A stretch of DNA of 64,000 bases, from contig NZ_FUKN01000012.1 in NCBI RefSeq assembly GCF_900163785.1, positions 159,533 to 223,532 on the forward strand. The letters run 5' to 3'. Source of the stretch: Psychrobacter sp. JB385 (GTDB taxonomy: Bacteria > Pseudomonadota > Gammaproteobacteria > Pseudomonadales > Moraxellaceae). Both the position numbers and the translations under genes were made by a program. Shown here one piece after another: positions 28,802 to 38,564 of the stretch (the stretch's first letter is position 1; every line of letters begins with the position of its first letter). Below the pieces are notes generated by a model that did not search any database, was not told the DNA's origin, and saw nothing but the letters and a program-made list of their open reading frames with translations.

Positions 28802-30079
28802 TTAAAGGTGAGGGGCATATAAGATACTTGTGAAAGAGCTTTGCATGATTTTCCATTGACCATCATCTTCTGTTCTAACCAAAGGGTTATTTTCTTTATC
28901 TAAATAATTAGTTAGTACGTTAACTGTTTTACTAATTCTCTGATTGTTGTCTTCAAATTCTAATTCAACTATTACAAAAGTTATGGCTGCCGCTCTATCT
29001 TCAATAGAAATTAGTTTATATGATAAAGGTATGTGATTTCCGAAATCCTTTCTGGCTAGTCCTGATTTTTTCCCTTCAGATTTATCAGAAAAATACACAA
29101 GCGATGAGGCTAATAACCCATATTTTCCATTTATCCAATTTTCGATAAATTCTGCAACTGTGCGTTCTGGAGTGTTCAAAGGTAATTCTTCTGCTTTTCC
29201 TGTATATGGAAGATAGGCGATGTTCTCATTTGAACGTGGTTTCCAACTTTCTATTAGCTTCTTTTGTCGCTGGGTTTCTACAAAATCATTTAAAACTTCT
29301 TTCCAACTTTTTTCTTCTATTGAACTAGAACTCTTAGCGCTTATTAATGCATCTGCCCAATCTCTAGTCGCAAAAAGTGCTGCCCAAACTTTCGCTGCTA
29401 CTAATTTATTATCAAAAGCTAACTCTCTACCGTGAAGAATCCCATGTCTATAAGGAGTAGTAAGAGCCTCTTCATTAGTTTTATTTCTACTTTTAGTGAA
29501 TAGAGATGCTACTACTTGTAACCCTGTCTCATGTGCAGCCATAGAATCCCATACTGTCATGTTTGCTGAGTCGGCGAAAAAACCAACATGCTTTGAAATT
29601 TCATTCACAATACCATCAAGCAAGCTAAGTAGTAGAGGAATGCAAGCGTGATAACGTTTTGCTAAGTAATCTTCTTTTGCAAGTTCAATAAGGCGGATAC
29701 GACGTCGAAACTCTTGATTACCTTGTAACTTAAGTACTCCCCATTTTAGACAATCGGCATCATATGAATCAGTAAGAAACTGCTCAGCGACTTTTACACC
29801 TTCAGTATCATATTTAGTAATAGCTTCCTTCATAATTTCTAAGCTCATTGATTCATAAGCAACCCAACCCAATTCTGAAAATCGCTCGTTAAATTTATCA
29901 GGTACTTCAAAGATTTTAGCTTGATTTTTGATTTCAGGAAAACTATCAAAAGCCTTACTTATCTTCGGAAGAAATATTTTTAGAATTGGAGATATCTTAT
30001 ATAGAGCCTCTATACTTTCCATTTGATTTGTTATTTTAGCAATCGAAGGATTGTCCTTAATCTTTTTAGGCTTGCTCAT
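28802..30079 (-). CDS. Unknown protein with HEPN-like core and NTF2-like C-terminus
   Basis: The ATG at 30079 has GGAAG 8 bases upstream and gives 425 residues. No family is recognised with certainty. The centre (about 125-240) is helical and holds YHACIPLLLSLLDGIVNEI followed by YRHGILHGREL, in which R211-x4-H216 fits the catalytic R-x4-6-H motif of HEPN ribonucleases. The C-terminal 115 residues (ERTVAEFIENWINGKY to DDGQWKIMQSSF) look like an NTF2/SnoaL-type alpha+beta domain. Codon use is AT-richer than in flanking genes. It sits 46 bp after mutY and may be a horizontally gained defence or toxin gene (inference). Confidence 0.55.
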   Translation of the reverse strand: MSKPKKIKDNPSIAKITNQMESIEALYKISPILKIFLPKISKAFDSFPEIKNQAKIFEVPDKFNERFSELGWVAYESMSLEIMKEAITKYDTEGVKVAEQFLTDSYDADCLKWGVLKLQGNQEFRRRIRLIELAKEDYLAKRYHACIPLLLSLLDGIVNEISKHVGFFADSANMTVWDSMAAHETGLQVVASLFTKSRNKTNEEALTTPYRHGILHGRELAFDNKLVAAKVWAALFATRDWADALISAKSSSSIEEKSWKEVLNDFVETQRQKKLIESWKPRSNENIAYLPYTGKAEELPLNTPERTVAEFIENWINGKYGLLASSLVYFSDKSEGKKSGLARKDFGNHIPLSYKLISIEDRAAAITFVIVELEFEDNNQRISKTVNVLTNYLDKENNPLVRTEDDGQWKIMQSSFTSILYAPHL

Positions 30080-30125
30080 AAATGACTTCCATATATAGAT
30101 GTAACATATCTTTGGATAGAACTGT

Positions 30126-31400
30126 TTACCGCTCAATAATCTTTTCCATCGCGCGAGGCAGACCCAAACTGTCTCGCGCTTTTTGTTCGTCAAGCCATTT
30201 AAAAGCGACATCAGCCGCTGCCAATTTATTATTCAGCTCGGTTATTTTTGCCGTATCAACCGTCAGTTTCCGCGGTGTCAGATACCAATGAAAGTGCGTG
30301 AGTGAATGCTTAATAGGGTCATCATCCAGTAATGTGCGACTGGTCGATGTGGCGACTAAGTCGTTTTCTATCAGCCATTCATTGATAATTTGCTCAGCTG
30401 TGGTAAATTCTGCCTCGTAGACTTTTTCATTACTGCGTACATCACCTGATGGCTTATCCTCGTTACTTCCTGATTTTTTAGTAGCAGTCTTACCATTTGC
30501 TTTACCGTCAACTTTTTCTACAAACTGTAATGGCAAGCTCCACAGTCCGCCCCAGATCCCATTATCAGTGCGTTGTAGCCATAGTATGTCACCGTCTATG
30601 CTTTCAATAAGCAACGCATCACTAAACTTGCTCGGTTTGGGCTGTTTTTTTGCTTTGACGGGATAATCAGTCTCGCGTCCCTCGGCATGTGCCAAGCAGT
30701 CCTCTTGTAATGGACATAATAGACAAGCAGGTTTGCTACGCGTACATAACGTCGCGCCCATGTCCATCATAGCTTGTGCAAATAGTCCTGAATTCTCCAT
30801 TGGGGTCAAGCGTTCTGCTAATGCCCATAATTCTTTGGTCGTGGCGGATTTGGTAATATCGCCGTCGATGGCTGCCCAACGTGTTAGAACCCGTTTGACA
30901 TTGCCATCGCAGATGACGCCATAACGATGCAATCCCATTGCCATAATCGCGCCCGCAGTCGATGGGCCAACGCCAGAGATCGCTTCCCAACCTGCAAGCG
31001 TTTGCGGAAATTCGCCCGTTTCATCAATCACTTCGACCAATTGCTTCGCGCCTTTATGTAAATTACGCGCACGTGCATAGTAGCCAAGTCCTGCCCAGTG
31101 CTCGGCAACTAAATCCCATTCCGCTGCGGCTAAATCTTGTACGGTTGGAAACGTGTCCATAAACCGCGCAAAGTAGGGCAGTACGGTAGTAACCTGCGTT
31201 TGCTGGAGCATGACTTCTGATAGCCATACGATATAAGGATTAGGCGTATCGGTTTGGTGCTGTTGCCACGGCAAATCATGGCGACCATTTTCGGCAAACC
31301 AATCGAGAAGGCGCGGGGCGAAGGTGTTGAGGGAAGAGTTGGGGTGACTGAAAATTATGTCTAACGGAGTAGCGTTTGAGTTGGCAGTTAGCTGGGTCAT
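30126..31400 (-). CDS. mutY: A/G-specific adenine DNA glycosylase MutY
   Basis: MutY removes adenine mispaired with 8-oxoguanine. The catalytic region PYIVWLSEVMLQQTQV (Glu), the helix-hairpin-helix ISGVGPSTAGAIMA, GVICDGNVKRVL with the catalytic Asp, and the iron-sulfur loop C-x6-C-x2-C-x5-C (CTRSKPACLLCPLQEDC) are intact. The C-terminal Nudix-like 8-oxoG recognition domain carries WLQRTDNGIWGGLWSLP. At 424 residues it is about 70 longer than E. coli MutY because of a Lys/Ser/Gly/Asp-rich insert of about 40 residues inside the C-terminal domain (around 300-340). Confidence 0.95.
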   Translation of the reverse strand: MTQLTANSNATPLDIIFSHPNSSLNTFAPRLLDWFAENGRHDLPWQQHQTDTPNPYIVWLSEVMLQQTQVTTVLPYFARFMDTFPTVQDLAAAEWDLVAEHWAGLGYYARARNLHKGAKQLVEVIDETGEFPQTLAGWEAISGVGPSTAGAIMAMGLHRYGVICDGNVKRVLTRWAAIDGDITKSATTKELWALAERLTPMENSGLFAQAMMDMGATLCTRSKPACLLCPLQEDCLAHAEGRETDYPVKAKKQPKPSKFSDALLIESIDGDILWLQRTDNGIWGGLWSLPLQFVEKVDGKANGKTATKKSGSNEDKPSGDVRSNEKVYEAEFTTAEQIINEWLIENDLVATSTSRTLLDDDPIKHSLTHFHWYLTPRKLTVDTAKITELNNKLAAADVAFKWLDEQKARDSLGLPRAMEKIIER

Positions 31401-31568
31401 AGGCTTTATTATTTGGTTTTTTGAAGGTAACCAATTATACCTGATATACGTATTTGCTACGACCCAACTTTGATGTGATTCTATTAAATAACATAATAAA
31501 AATAACTACTTAACGATGTCGAAAAGTAGGAGGTTATTAATGGCAAGTTTGCTAACATAGTTACTCTG

Positions 31569-32501
31569 TTAGCGATAAACACTATCTAAAGTTTGACCAG
31601 CTTCATTTTTCCATACCAACCAACCGTTAGCATTGCGTCCAGTAACTATCTGGGCTGCACCACTCGGTGTCTTAAAGAGGTAATCTTCCTTGAGTTTATA
31701 AGACTTACCATCATACTCAACTAAAAGATTACTATTTATCATCTCTTCTTGCTTACGAGTTCCCCATTTTCCTACTGAATTTATTTGCTTTTTACGTAAT
31801 AACGAACCTGCTAATACTACAAAACCATCATCGTTATAGTACCCTTTTGCCTCAGCATCTATTGCTTTGCAATAAAATAATATAGGTTCAGGATAATGAG
31901 GGATTTTGTCAGTCTGTATTGCTACTTGATTAGCATAAGAGGCAGAGGCAACAGTATTCACATTCTTATTATTAAAATGACTAATACTTAAAGACTCAAA
32001 AATAGGTTGCCCTAATGTGGATAATAATACATCAAGAGTGTGAAAAAGTTCTTCACAGTCGGCTTTTAATGGTTCGGGAGTATGTGGGAGGTTGCCATTA
32101 TTACCGTTTTTTATTTCGTAGCGCCCAACTTCAACAGCTGTGGCGATGGCTTTATGTTCCATATATAAAGCATGAGTTTGAGTCATAGTATTATTGGTTG
32201 AGAGCATGACAAAAGCTCGCGTCCAAAAGTTCTTCTCACTGTGTTGATTTAGCCTTCTTTTTAAATCGCCAGTTTGACCGATATAAAGCAACGTTTTATC
32301 TATACTTTCACTATCACCTACTAAAAAATACAAACCAACTTGATTGGCATCTGGCATCGCAAAAAAGTCATTAATATGAATGCGGGGAATTTCAATCAAA
32401 CGCACTGTACGAGTTGTCATTTCAGCCAAACGTAATCCGCGAGGATTACCTTTTGGCAGATAAATTTGAATAGTCTTAGCAGATGGTATTGATGGATTCA
32501 T
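31569..32501 (-). CDS. GIY-YIG nuclease with C-terminal DUF4357
   Basis: The 310-residue protein has a GIY-YIG domain: VGLYFLVGD (56-64, GLY form), LLYIGQTGDLKRRLNQH (71-87, YIG with catalytic Arg) and YMEHKAIA with Glu115 as the metal-binding residue. The final 80 residues contain PSGAAQIVTGRNANGWLVWKNEAG, matching the DUF4357 motif often fused to restriction-like nucleases. It lies 23 bp after the YlqF gene and 168 bp before mutY on the same strand. Likely a mobile or defence-type nuclease; target unknown. Confidence 0.82.
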   Translation of the reverse strand: MNPSIPSAKTIQIYLPKGNPRGLRLAEMTTRTVRLIEIPRIHINDFFAMPDANQVGLYFLVGDSESIDKTLLYIGQTGDLKRRLNQHSEKNFWTRAFVMLSTNNTMTQTHALYMEHKAIATAVEVGRYEIKNGNNGNLPHTPEPLKADCEELFHTLDVLLSTLGQPIFESLSISHFNNKNVNTVASASYANQVAIQTDKIPHYPEPILFYCKAIDAEAKGYYNDDGFVVLAGSLLRKKQINSVGKWGTRKQEEMINSNLLVEYDGKSYKLKEDYLFKTPSGAAQIVTGRNANGWLVWKNEAGQTLDSVYR

Positions 32502-32524
32502 GGTAGCCTGTATTAATAATGAGT

Positions 32525-33481
32525 TTACTTCCGATTCTGACGTGTACGCTTTTTACGTAGACGCTTCTCTTCTTCCTTGGCCTTTCTTTTTTCTTCTGCG
32601 GCAAGGCGTTGTTCAGCGACGACGATTTCTTCCGCTTCAATCATAGCGGGTGTCTCAAGCGTGATACGCCCAATCTTCGCGCTACGCAGCTCGTTGATGA
32701 GAATCTCAGACATGCGGTAGGTATCGACTTGGTTGCCCGAACGTACACAGCCGCGATTACGACCAGCCACTTCAAAAAACTCCCAATCGGTCTTTGGTAG
32801 TTCTTCAATTTTATAGCGGGTTTTTAGCAGTTCAGGATATGCTTGCATTAGATATTCAGCCGTATAACTTGCCACATCAGCAAAATCAAAAGCGGTATCA
32901 CGGATACCGCCTGTCGCTGCTAGACGATAGCCAGAGTTTTCGTTTTCAACCTTTGGCCATAGCATACCAGGCGTGTCATAGAGCATGATGTCATCGTCAA
33001 GTTTAATCAGCTGCTGCGACTTGGTCACGGCTGGCTCATCACCCGTCTTCGCCACAGCGCGTCCTGCTAGCGTATTGATCAACGTAGATTTACCTACGTT
33101 TGGAATACCCATAATCATGGCTTTGATTTGGCGACCAGTCCCGACTTTATTGGGTACGAGATGCTTACAGATGGCGATGATGCGTTTTACGTCATTGGCT
33201 TTTTCAGTATCGCAAGCAATGGCTTTGACCCCATCTTGCTGCTCGAGATAATCCATCCATGCTTGAGTCAACTCAGGATCGGCAAGGTCAGCTTTATTCA
33301 GGATTTTGATAACAGGTTTTTCGCCGCGCAGGGCTGCGACCATTGGGTTTTCACTACTATAAGGAATGCGCGCATCGATAACCTCGATGACCACATCCAT
33401 CTGCGGCATGATTTCTTTGATTTCGTTACGGGCTTTGTTCATATGCCCAGGGAACCACTGAATACTTGCTCTCTTATCCAT
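32525..33481 (-). CDS. ylqF: Ribosome biogenesis GTPase YlqF (RbgA-like)
   Basis: The 318-residue circularly permuted GTPase acts in late 50S assembly. The N-terminal IQWFPGHMNKARNEI is the RbgA start, followed by G4 NKAD (62-65) before G1 GIPNVGKST (125-133), and G3 DTPG (about 168), so the motif order is G4-G5-G1-G2-G3. The C-terminal tail is long and made of Lys, Arg and Glu. It probably heads an operon with the GIY-YIG gene. Confidence 0.93.
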   Translation of the reverse strand: MDKRASIQWFPGHMNKARNEIKEIMPQMDVVIEVIDARIPYSSENPMVAALRGEKPVIKILNKADLADPELTQAWMDYLEQQDGVKAIACDTEKANDVKRIIAICKHLVPNKVGTGRQIKAMIMGIPNVGKSTLINTLAGRAVAKTGDEPAVTKSQQLIKLDDDIMLYDTPGMLWPKVENENSGYRLAATGGIRDTAFDFADVASYTAEYLMQAYPELLKTRYKIEELPKTDWEFFEVAGRNRGCVRSGNQVDTYRMSEILINELRSAKIGRITLETPAMIEAEEIVVAEQRLAAEEKRKAKEEEKRLRKKRTRQNRK

Positions 33482-33624
33482 CTGCTTTCATAACCTTTTA
33501 TAAAAAATGCTAAAAGTAAAACAATCAACGTTTACTTTCTAATGGTGTCCAGTTTACTACAGAACCACATTGCTCACGGCATAATTTCACTTAACCCTCA
33601 TGTGAGGTTGTGATCAGGTTATGG

Positions 33625-36600
33625 TTACGTCTTATTCGTTATTTCATCGTGCGAGGGTGGTAGTGGTGCCAAATAACCAATGAGCAGAATCAAACTACCT
33701 GCGCCAAGGAAAGATATCACTCGCCAAATCGCCTCGGTCTGTGATAAATCGACCAAGACCAGTTTGAGCACGACAATGCCGAGTAGCCCAATCCCCATAA
33801 ACCAAAGTGCGCGCTGCCAGTAGCGGCTGGCGATAATGGTGGCAACCAGTGCGAGAAGTGTCCATAAAATCGTCAGTCCCGTCTGAACTTGCTCGCTACT
33901 CCAAGCGCCGCCCTGAGCACCGTCCCATAAAGGTGTACCGATAAAGGCATGCAGCGTTCGTATTAACATACTAGAGATCAGCCAAAAACTAATTGATCCC
34001 AAGACAATGAGTAAATTGTCCGTGGTTAATATTTGCTGGCGTTTGGCAACCGTATTTGAGGCAGTTAAAGGATCAGCGCGGCGATGTTGGTACAAGTAGT
34101 ACAAACCAAAACCAGTCAAGAGTACCAGCCACGAGGTGACATCATATAAGTTCAACAGTGGGAAATAGGGCAAATCCCAAATCACACCGTCATACGACCA
34201 GTTGGTGATAATGACCCAAAGTAGCGCTATCGGAGTGAAAACAGCCGCGCAGTTGAATAGGGCCTGTTGCCAGTTAAACCAGTACAGCAGACCTTGTTCC
34301 GACACTTTATTAGTCGATATATTTTCTTCATTTTGACTGAGATAACGATGATTGAACCATAATCCCAATAATATGAGTGCCGCTGAAAACAAGAGAGCCA
34401 TCACGCCATCAGAATCTGGTAGGCCATAATGCGCAGTAGCAGCGATTAATAAAATCCCTGTGCCAAGCCAACTTGCCTCAGAATAACGAGATATATCACC
34501 AGCAGCATGCCACGTCTTTAACCAAAGCTGACCGACAATCAACCAGCCAGCTACTAGGACCGCAAACACCAGCCATTCTGCCATTATCCAATGTAAATCA
34601 AACTCAAACTTCTGTGGTAGCTGTAGCACCAACATCGCATAAAACAGCCATGATAACGCGCGGCTCAGATGTCTAACCTCTGACCATGATTGATACCGAT
34701 CAATCAGCCAATAAGCAGACAGACTCATTAGCGCGGCTAGCGCCATCAGCGTGGTTGTGGACTGCCAAATATCAAACCAATGATCCCAATCAATCATCAA
34801 AACATATAGCATCCATACCACTGCTGTAAAAGTCAAAAATGAGATCACTCTAGGGCTGTGCCACACAAATTTGAATACTTGGCTTTGACTGTCGATTGAG
34901 TGCAACCATTGGTGAGCGGCACGTGTGCTGATGCCTAACGAGTCAGCATAAGTGGAGATGGTGGCTGATGCAGGTTCTGATACGTTGTCAGATTTGACGG
35001 TAAATAGCGTCGGTGAGTTGCTGGCACGTAAGATAAAGACAGTCGCCAAATAACTGAGAGCCGAAATACTTAAGGCCAATACAGGATAATCTTTACCCGT
35101 AAATACGGCTGTCGTCACAAGCATGCCAATACTGATCAGCTGCAATAATAGACCAAACAGTACGGACCATGCGCGTAATGAGCGCCTGCCAAACCAAACC
35201 AGTGCCAGTCCTTGTATGGACCAACCAAAGGCAATCCATTCTGCATCGAGCACCAAAGGCACGACCAACGCTAAAAACCCAAACCCAAGTGCCAACATGC
35301 CTTCTGTAATTAAGGCATAACGTTGACTGCGCTTGATAAATAGCCAGCCCACACCAAAATAAACAGCGGCAAAAATGGCACTGGTCATCGATAAAGCATT
35401 GGGAATATCGTCTAGTAAGGCTGCAAACAAACCAAACGCAAGCAAAGGCACCGAAAATAATAAGCCTGTATCGATAGGAAACAGATACGTCGTCTGTTCA
35501 TTGGTCCGATTTTTTAGGGTGTCTGTTGGCTCATCGGCTTGATGCGTGCTGTTGAATGCAGATTCATTAAAGGTGTTATAGCTGATGATTTGCTGCGCGT
35601 AGCGAATGACGACGAAGAGGTATAGAAGCCAGTGTAACGCGACTAGCAGCACCAAAGGCCAGCGCTGTAATTGAATGACCGTCGTTAAATCCTCACTTAA
35701 GCCCCAATAGTAGGCCAGCCCAAAGGTTACGCCCGCTCCAAACAGATTCAATATTTTCCAAGGTCGATAATGAGCAATCACCGCGATCGTGACATTTAAT
35801 AAAAGGTAATAGCTGAACAGTACTACCAAGCTGCCGGTATCTTCACTGGTCAAAATAGGGGCAAAAAACCCACCAGACAATGCCAATAACGCAAGTGGAA
35901 AAGCGTTTTGCCGAACCGCCAATGCAATAGTGACAGCTGACAATACGCCGAGTCCAATAAAGCTGGGTATACTTGGAAGAATCTGATACACGCTATAAGC
36001 GAAAAAGGTACTCAGATAAGCAATCGCGAGCCCCGTGCCTTGTAAGGTGATGCCATAAGAAAACCGTTTGGCCGTCAGTTTATAGCCAAGACCTGCCAAC
36101 CCAAGCCCTGCAACTCCAATCGCCATGATCTTAGTGGCAATGGAGATTTCAATATATTCGCTCAATAACCGTAGCAATAACACCACACCCACCAGCAATA
36201 CCAAGACGCCAACCCGTACGACTAAATTCCCACCAAAAAACCAATTTTTAATAGAATGTATCAACGATGTGACCATTGGCACTGAGCGTTCATCAGGCTC
36301 TATGGGCGAGGCCAGCTCTCTATTTTTTGCTGTGGCTGTTGCATGAGTATTTGTAGTGATTAACGAGCTGCTGTCTAATGAATCAGCACTAGAAGTAGAT
36401 GATGAAAGATCGGTTGTAGCAATGGTTGGGCGAGATGGTGGCCATGTAGGCGGCTTAGCAGAGTTATCTACGGATAAGTCTTGTTGATTAAGAAAAGGGT
36501 TATCAATGTAATTGTTTGCAACATAGCCATCGTCTCTATCTTTTTTATCAGCTAAGTCAGCGTGCGCAGACGTTGTATCACGCGTTTTTTGCTGTTCAAG

Positions 36601-36744
36601 TTCTATTTTTAATGCGGTCACATCGCGGCGTAGCTGCTTGACTTGCTGACTTATCCTACTATATAACGCGACAACCACGATTAATAAAGCCGTAAAAGCC
36701 AACCAACCCAGCTGCGTTATCAAGAGATATAACATCGTCGTCAC
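33625..36744 (-). CDS. Large DUF2339 multi-pass membrane protein
   Basis: The 1039-residue protein has about 28-30 hydrophobic segments and no catalytic motif that I recognise. After an N-terminal helix, a coiled-coil stretch (about 25-60) and a Ser/Thr-rich linker, the block FFGGNLVVRVGVLVLLVGVVLLL with LQGTGLAIAYLSTFFAYSVYQ and LALLALSGGFFAPILTS is the DUF2339 signature. Family function is unknown; an envelope role is likely. Start could be GTG 36744 or ATG 36735. It stands alone. Confidence 0.88.
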   Translation of the reverse strand: MTTMLYLLITQLGWLAFTALLIVVVALYSRISQQVKQLRRDVTALKIELEQQKTRDTTSAHADLADKKDRDDGYVANNYIDNPFLNQQDLSVDNSAKPPTWPPSRPTIATTDLSSSTSSADSLDSSSLITTNTHATATAKNRELASPIEPDERSVPMVTSLIHSIKNWFFGGNLVVRVGVLVLLVGVVLLLRLLSEYIEISIATKIMAIGVAGLGLAGLGYKLTAKRFSYGITLQGTGLAIAYLSTFFAYSVYQILPSIPSFIGLGVLSAVTIALAVRQNAFPLALLALSGGFFAPILTSEDTGSLVVLFSYYLLLNVTIAVIAHYRPWKILNLFGAGVTFGLAYYWGLSEDLTTVIQLQRWPLVLLVALHWLLYLFVVIRYAQQIISYNTFNESAFNSTHQADEPTDTLKNRTNEQTTYLFPIDTGLLFSVPLLAFGLFAALLDDIPNALSMTSAIFAAVYFGVGWLFIKRSQRYALITEGMLALGFGFLALVVPLVLDAEWIAFGWSIQGLALVWFGRRSLRAWSVLFGLLLQLISIGMLVTTAVFTGKDYPVLALSISALSYLATVFILRASNSPTLFTVKSDNVSEPASATISTYADSLGISTRAAHQWLHSIDSQSQVFKFVWHSPRVISFLTFTAVVWMLYVLMIDWDHWFDIWQSTTTLMALAALMSLSAYWLIDRYQSWSEVRHLSRALSWLFYAMLVLQLPQKFEFDLHWIMAEWLVFAVLVAGWLIVGQLWLKTWHAAGDISRYSEASWLGTGILLIAATAHYGLPDSDGVMALLFSAALILLGLWFNHRYLSQNEENISTNKVSEQGLLYWFNWQQALFNCAAVFTPIALLWVIITNWSYDGVIWDLPYFPLLNLYDVTSWLVLLTGFGLYYLYQHRRADPLTASNTVAKRQQILTTDNLLIVLGSISFWLISSMLIRTLHAFIGTPLWDGAQGGAWSSEQVQTGLTILWTLLALVATIIASRYWQRALWFMGIGLLGIVVLKLVLVDLSQTEAIWRVISFLGAGSLILLIGYLAPLPPSHDEITNKT

Positions 36745-36860
36745 TCAATCTGTCTCATAATAAAGGGATAATGACGCTATTTACTGAGAAGTACAAGCCT
36801 GCCTATGTCACTTGAATCCTCGAATGACAAACAGCAATAAAAAACTGATACTAATAAAAA

Positions 36861-36887
36861 AGGTCAGCTTAATGATTAAGCTGACCT
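36861..36887 (-). terminator. Intrinsic terminator of the dienelactone hydrolase gene
   Basis: AGGTCAGCTTAA pairs with TTAAGCTGACCT around a 3-base loop; on the minus strand a T6 run follows. Confidence 0.9.
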
Positions 36888-36966
36888 CTTATGAATTTTT
36901 TATCCGCTTCAATGCTACAAAGCACTTCTTTTACATGCTTAAGCGTTTTACATGCTTGAGCGAAAA

Positions 36967-37704
36967 TTATGCCAAGTTGGTTTTCATAAACTCAAGCATA
37001 TTTTCCCAGCTTTGCTTGGCAGCAGCTTCATTGTAGCCAAGATCTATCTCATTTTTGGCAGCCTTTTCGTCAGCATGCGGGTTGGTGAAGCCATGCTTAG
37101 CATTGTCATAGACATCAATTGTATAGTCGACGTCAGCAGCATCCAGTTCTGATTTTAGGCCTTCAACCGCGTCCATAGATACCATTGAATCATCACGACC
37201 ATGAGCGACTAATACTTTTGCTGTGAAGTTTTTGTCTGCTGGCTGCTTAGCTGATAGATTACCATGGAAAGTGGCGACGGCTTTTAATGGCATGGCTTCG
37301 CGCGCCATATCGAGTACGATTTTACCGCCGAAGCAGTAACCAATGGCGCCTAAATTATTGCCATCAACGGCTAATTGGTCGCTGAAATCATTGAGAATCA
37401 AGCGGCAGCGCGCCATGAGCATGTCTTGATCGGCAGTCACTTGCTCCATCCACATATTTGCTTGCGCGGCATCTGTCGTGATCTTGCCTTCACCATACAC
37501 ATCCATGGCCACGGCTGCATAACCAGCTTTGGCCAAACGCTCGGCCACTGATTTTGTATGATCGCTGATGCCCCACCATTCTGGTGCGACCAAGATACCT
37601 GCGGTTGGATTGGTATCTGAAGCGTTTTCTGGTAATGCCACATAGCTGATCAGTTCAACATTGTTTTCGGTGGTGCTGATTAATTCAAACGTCTTAATTG
37701 ACAT
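36967..37704 (-). CDS. Dienelactone hydrolase family protein
   Basis: The 245-residue alpha/beta hydrolase shows GILVAPEWWGISDHTKSVAERLAKAGYAAVAMDVYG, the nucleophile elbow GYCFGG with Cys, the acid site VAHGRDDSMV and the His in KHGFTNP. These are the Cys-Asp-His triad and layout of dienelactone hydrolases. In ring-cleavage pathways they open 4-carboxymethylenebut-2-en-4-olide, but isolated homologues such as this often act on other esters. AAAGGAC precedes the ATG. No ring-cleavage genes are nearby. Confidence 0.88.
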   Translation of the reverse strand: MSIKTFELISTTENNVELISYVALPENASDTNPTAGILVAPEWWGISDHTKSVAERLAKAGYAAVAMDVYGEGKITTDAAQANMWMEQVTADQDMLMARCRLILNDFSDQLAVDGNNLGAIGYCFGGKIVLDMAREAMPLKAVATFHGNLSAKQPADKNFTAKVLVAHGRDDSMVSMDAVEGLKSELDAADVDYTIDVYDNAKHGFTNPHADEKAAKNEIDLGYNEAAAKQSWENMLEFMKTNLA

Positions 37705-37850
37705 ATTATTGTCCTTTTTTATGTTATGAGTGTTGGTTATCTATATTATTTATCGTGTCTCGTTTTTTACTTTTAATACCTTAACGCCCATGGCAAGCAA
37801 AAACAGCTATAATACTGTAACGCTCTTTATCAAAATGCTACTGCCTCTTT

Positions 37851-38456
37851 ATGACTATCAATTTGTTAAACAAAAATACTATCAATTCAACTACTGAATC
37901 TGAGTTTGTATCAAACGCTCGCTCAGATATACAGAGAGAACCGTCTGCGACGTTGTTTCCTGAAACCAAAGCCGCAGAATCCTTGCGTCCAGAATTTTGG
38001 TCACGATTTGCATTGAGCGAGTTGAATCACAGTGAGTGGGAAGCGTTGTGCGATGGCTGCGGCAGTTGCTGCTTGATTAAGTACATTGACGAAGATGACA
38101 ATGGCGATGTGGACGAAGCATTGGTTGAATATACCGATGTGACTTGTAAGCTGATGGATTGTGCGACGGGTTATTGTCAGCATTACGCCACGCGCCAAGA
38201 GCACGTGCCAGATTGCATTCAGTTAACTATGGAAAATTTGCCAAGCATGATGTGGCTACCATCACACTGTGCCTATAAGCGCTTATATAAAGGACAGGCT
38301 TTACCAAGTTGGCATCTGCTGCTGACTGGAGACGCAGTGGTCACACAGCAGCAAATGCGTGCGGCCAATGTGGGCGTAGCAGGTCGCTGCGTGAGCGAAA
38401 CGGGCATGAGTGATGAAGAGATGGAGATGCGTGTGGTCAATTGGGTCAACCCTTAA
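37851..38456 (+). CDS. ycgN: UPF0260 / YcgN cysteine-cluster protein
   Basis: The 201-residue protein has FWSRFALSELNHSEWEALCDGCGSCCLIKY with the CxxCxxCC metal-binding cluster, CKLMDCATGYCQHY, HVPDCIQLT, WLPSHCAYKRLYKGQALPSWHLL and a final WVN, which is YcgN/UPF0260 from end to end. It likely binds iron or zinc through the cysteines; function is unknown. An N-terminal tail of about 50 residues precedes the conserved part and is longer than in E. coli. Confidence 0.88.
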   Translation: MTINLLNKNTINSTTESEFVSNARSDIQREPSATLFPETKAAESLRPEFWSRFALSELNHSEWEALCDGCGSCCLIKYIDEDDNGDVDEALVEYTDVTCKLMDCATGYCQHYATRQEHVPDCIQLTMENLPSMMWLPSHCAYKRLYKGQALPSWHLLLTGDAVVTQQQMRAANVGVAGRCVSETGMSDEEMEMRVVNWVNP

Positions 38457-38564
38457 CCGATACGACTTTTCCATGATTATTTTTTACCATATCTCATTGT
38501 TGTGACCAGTAATCATATCCAGCCACTATCTTCAACCCCAACCCTCATACTGAGCCTAGCGATG

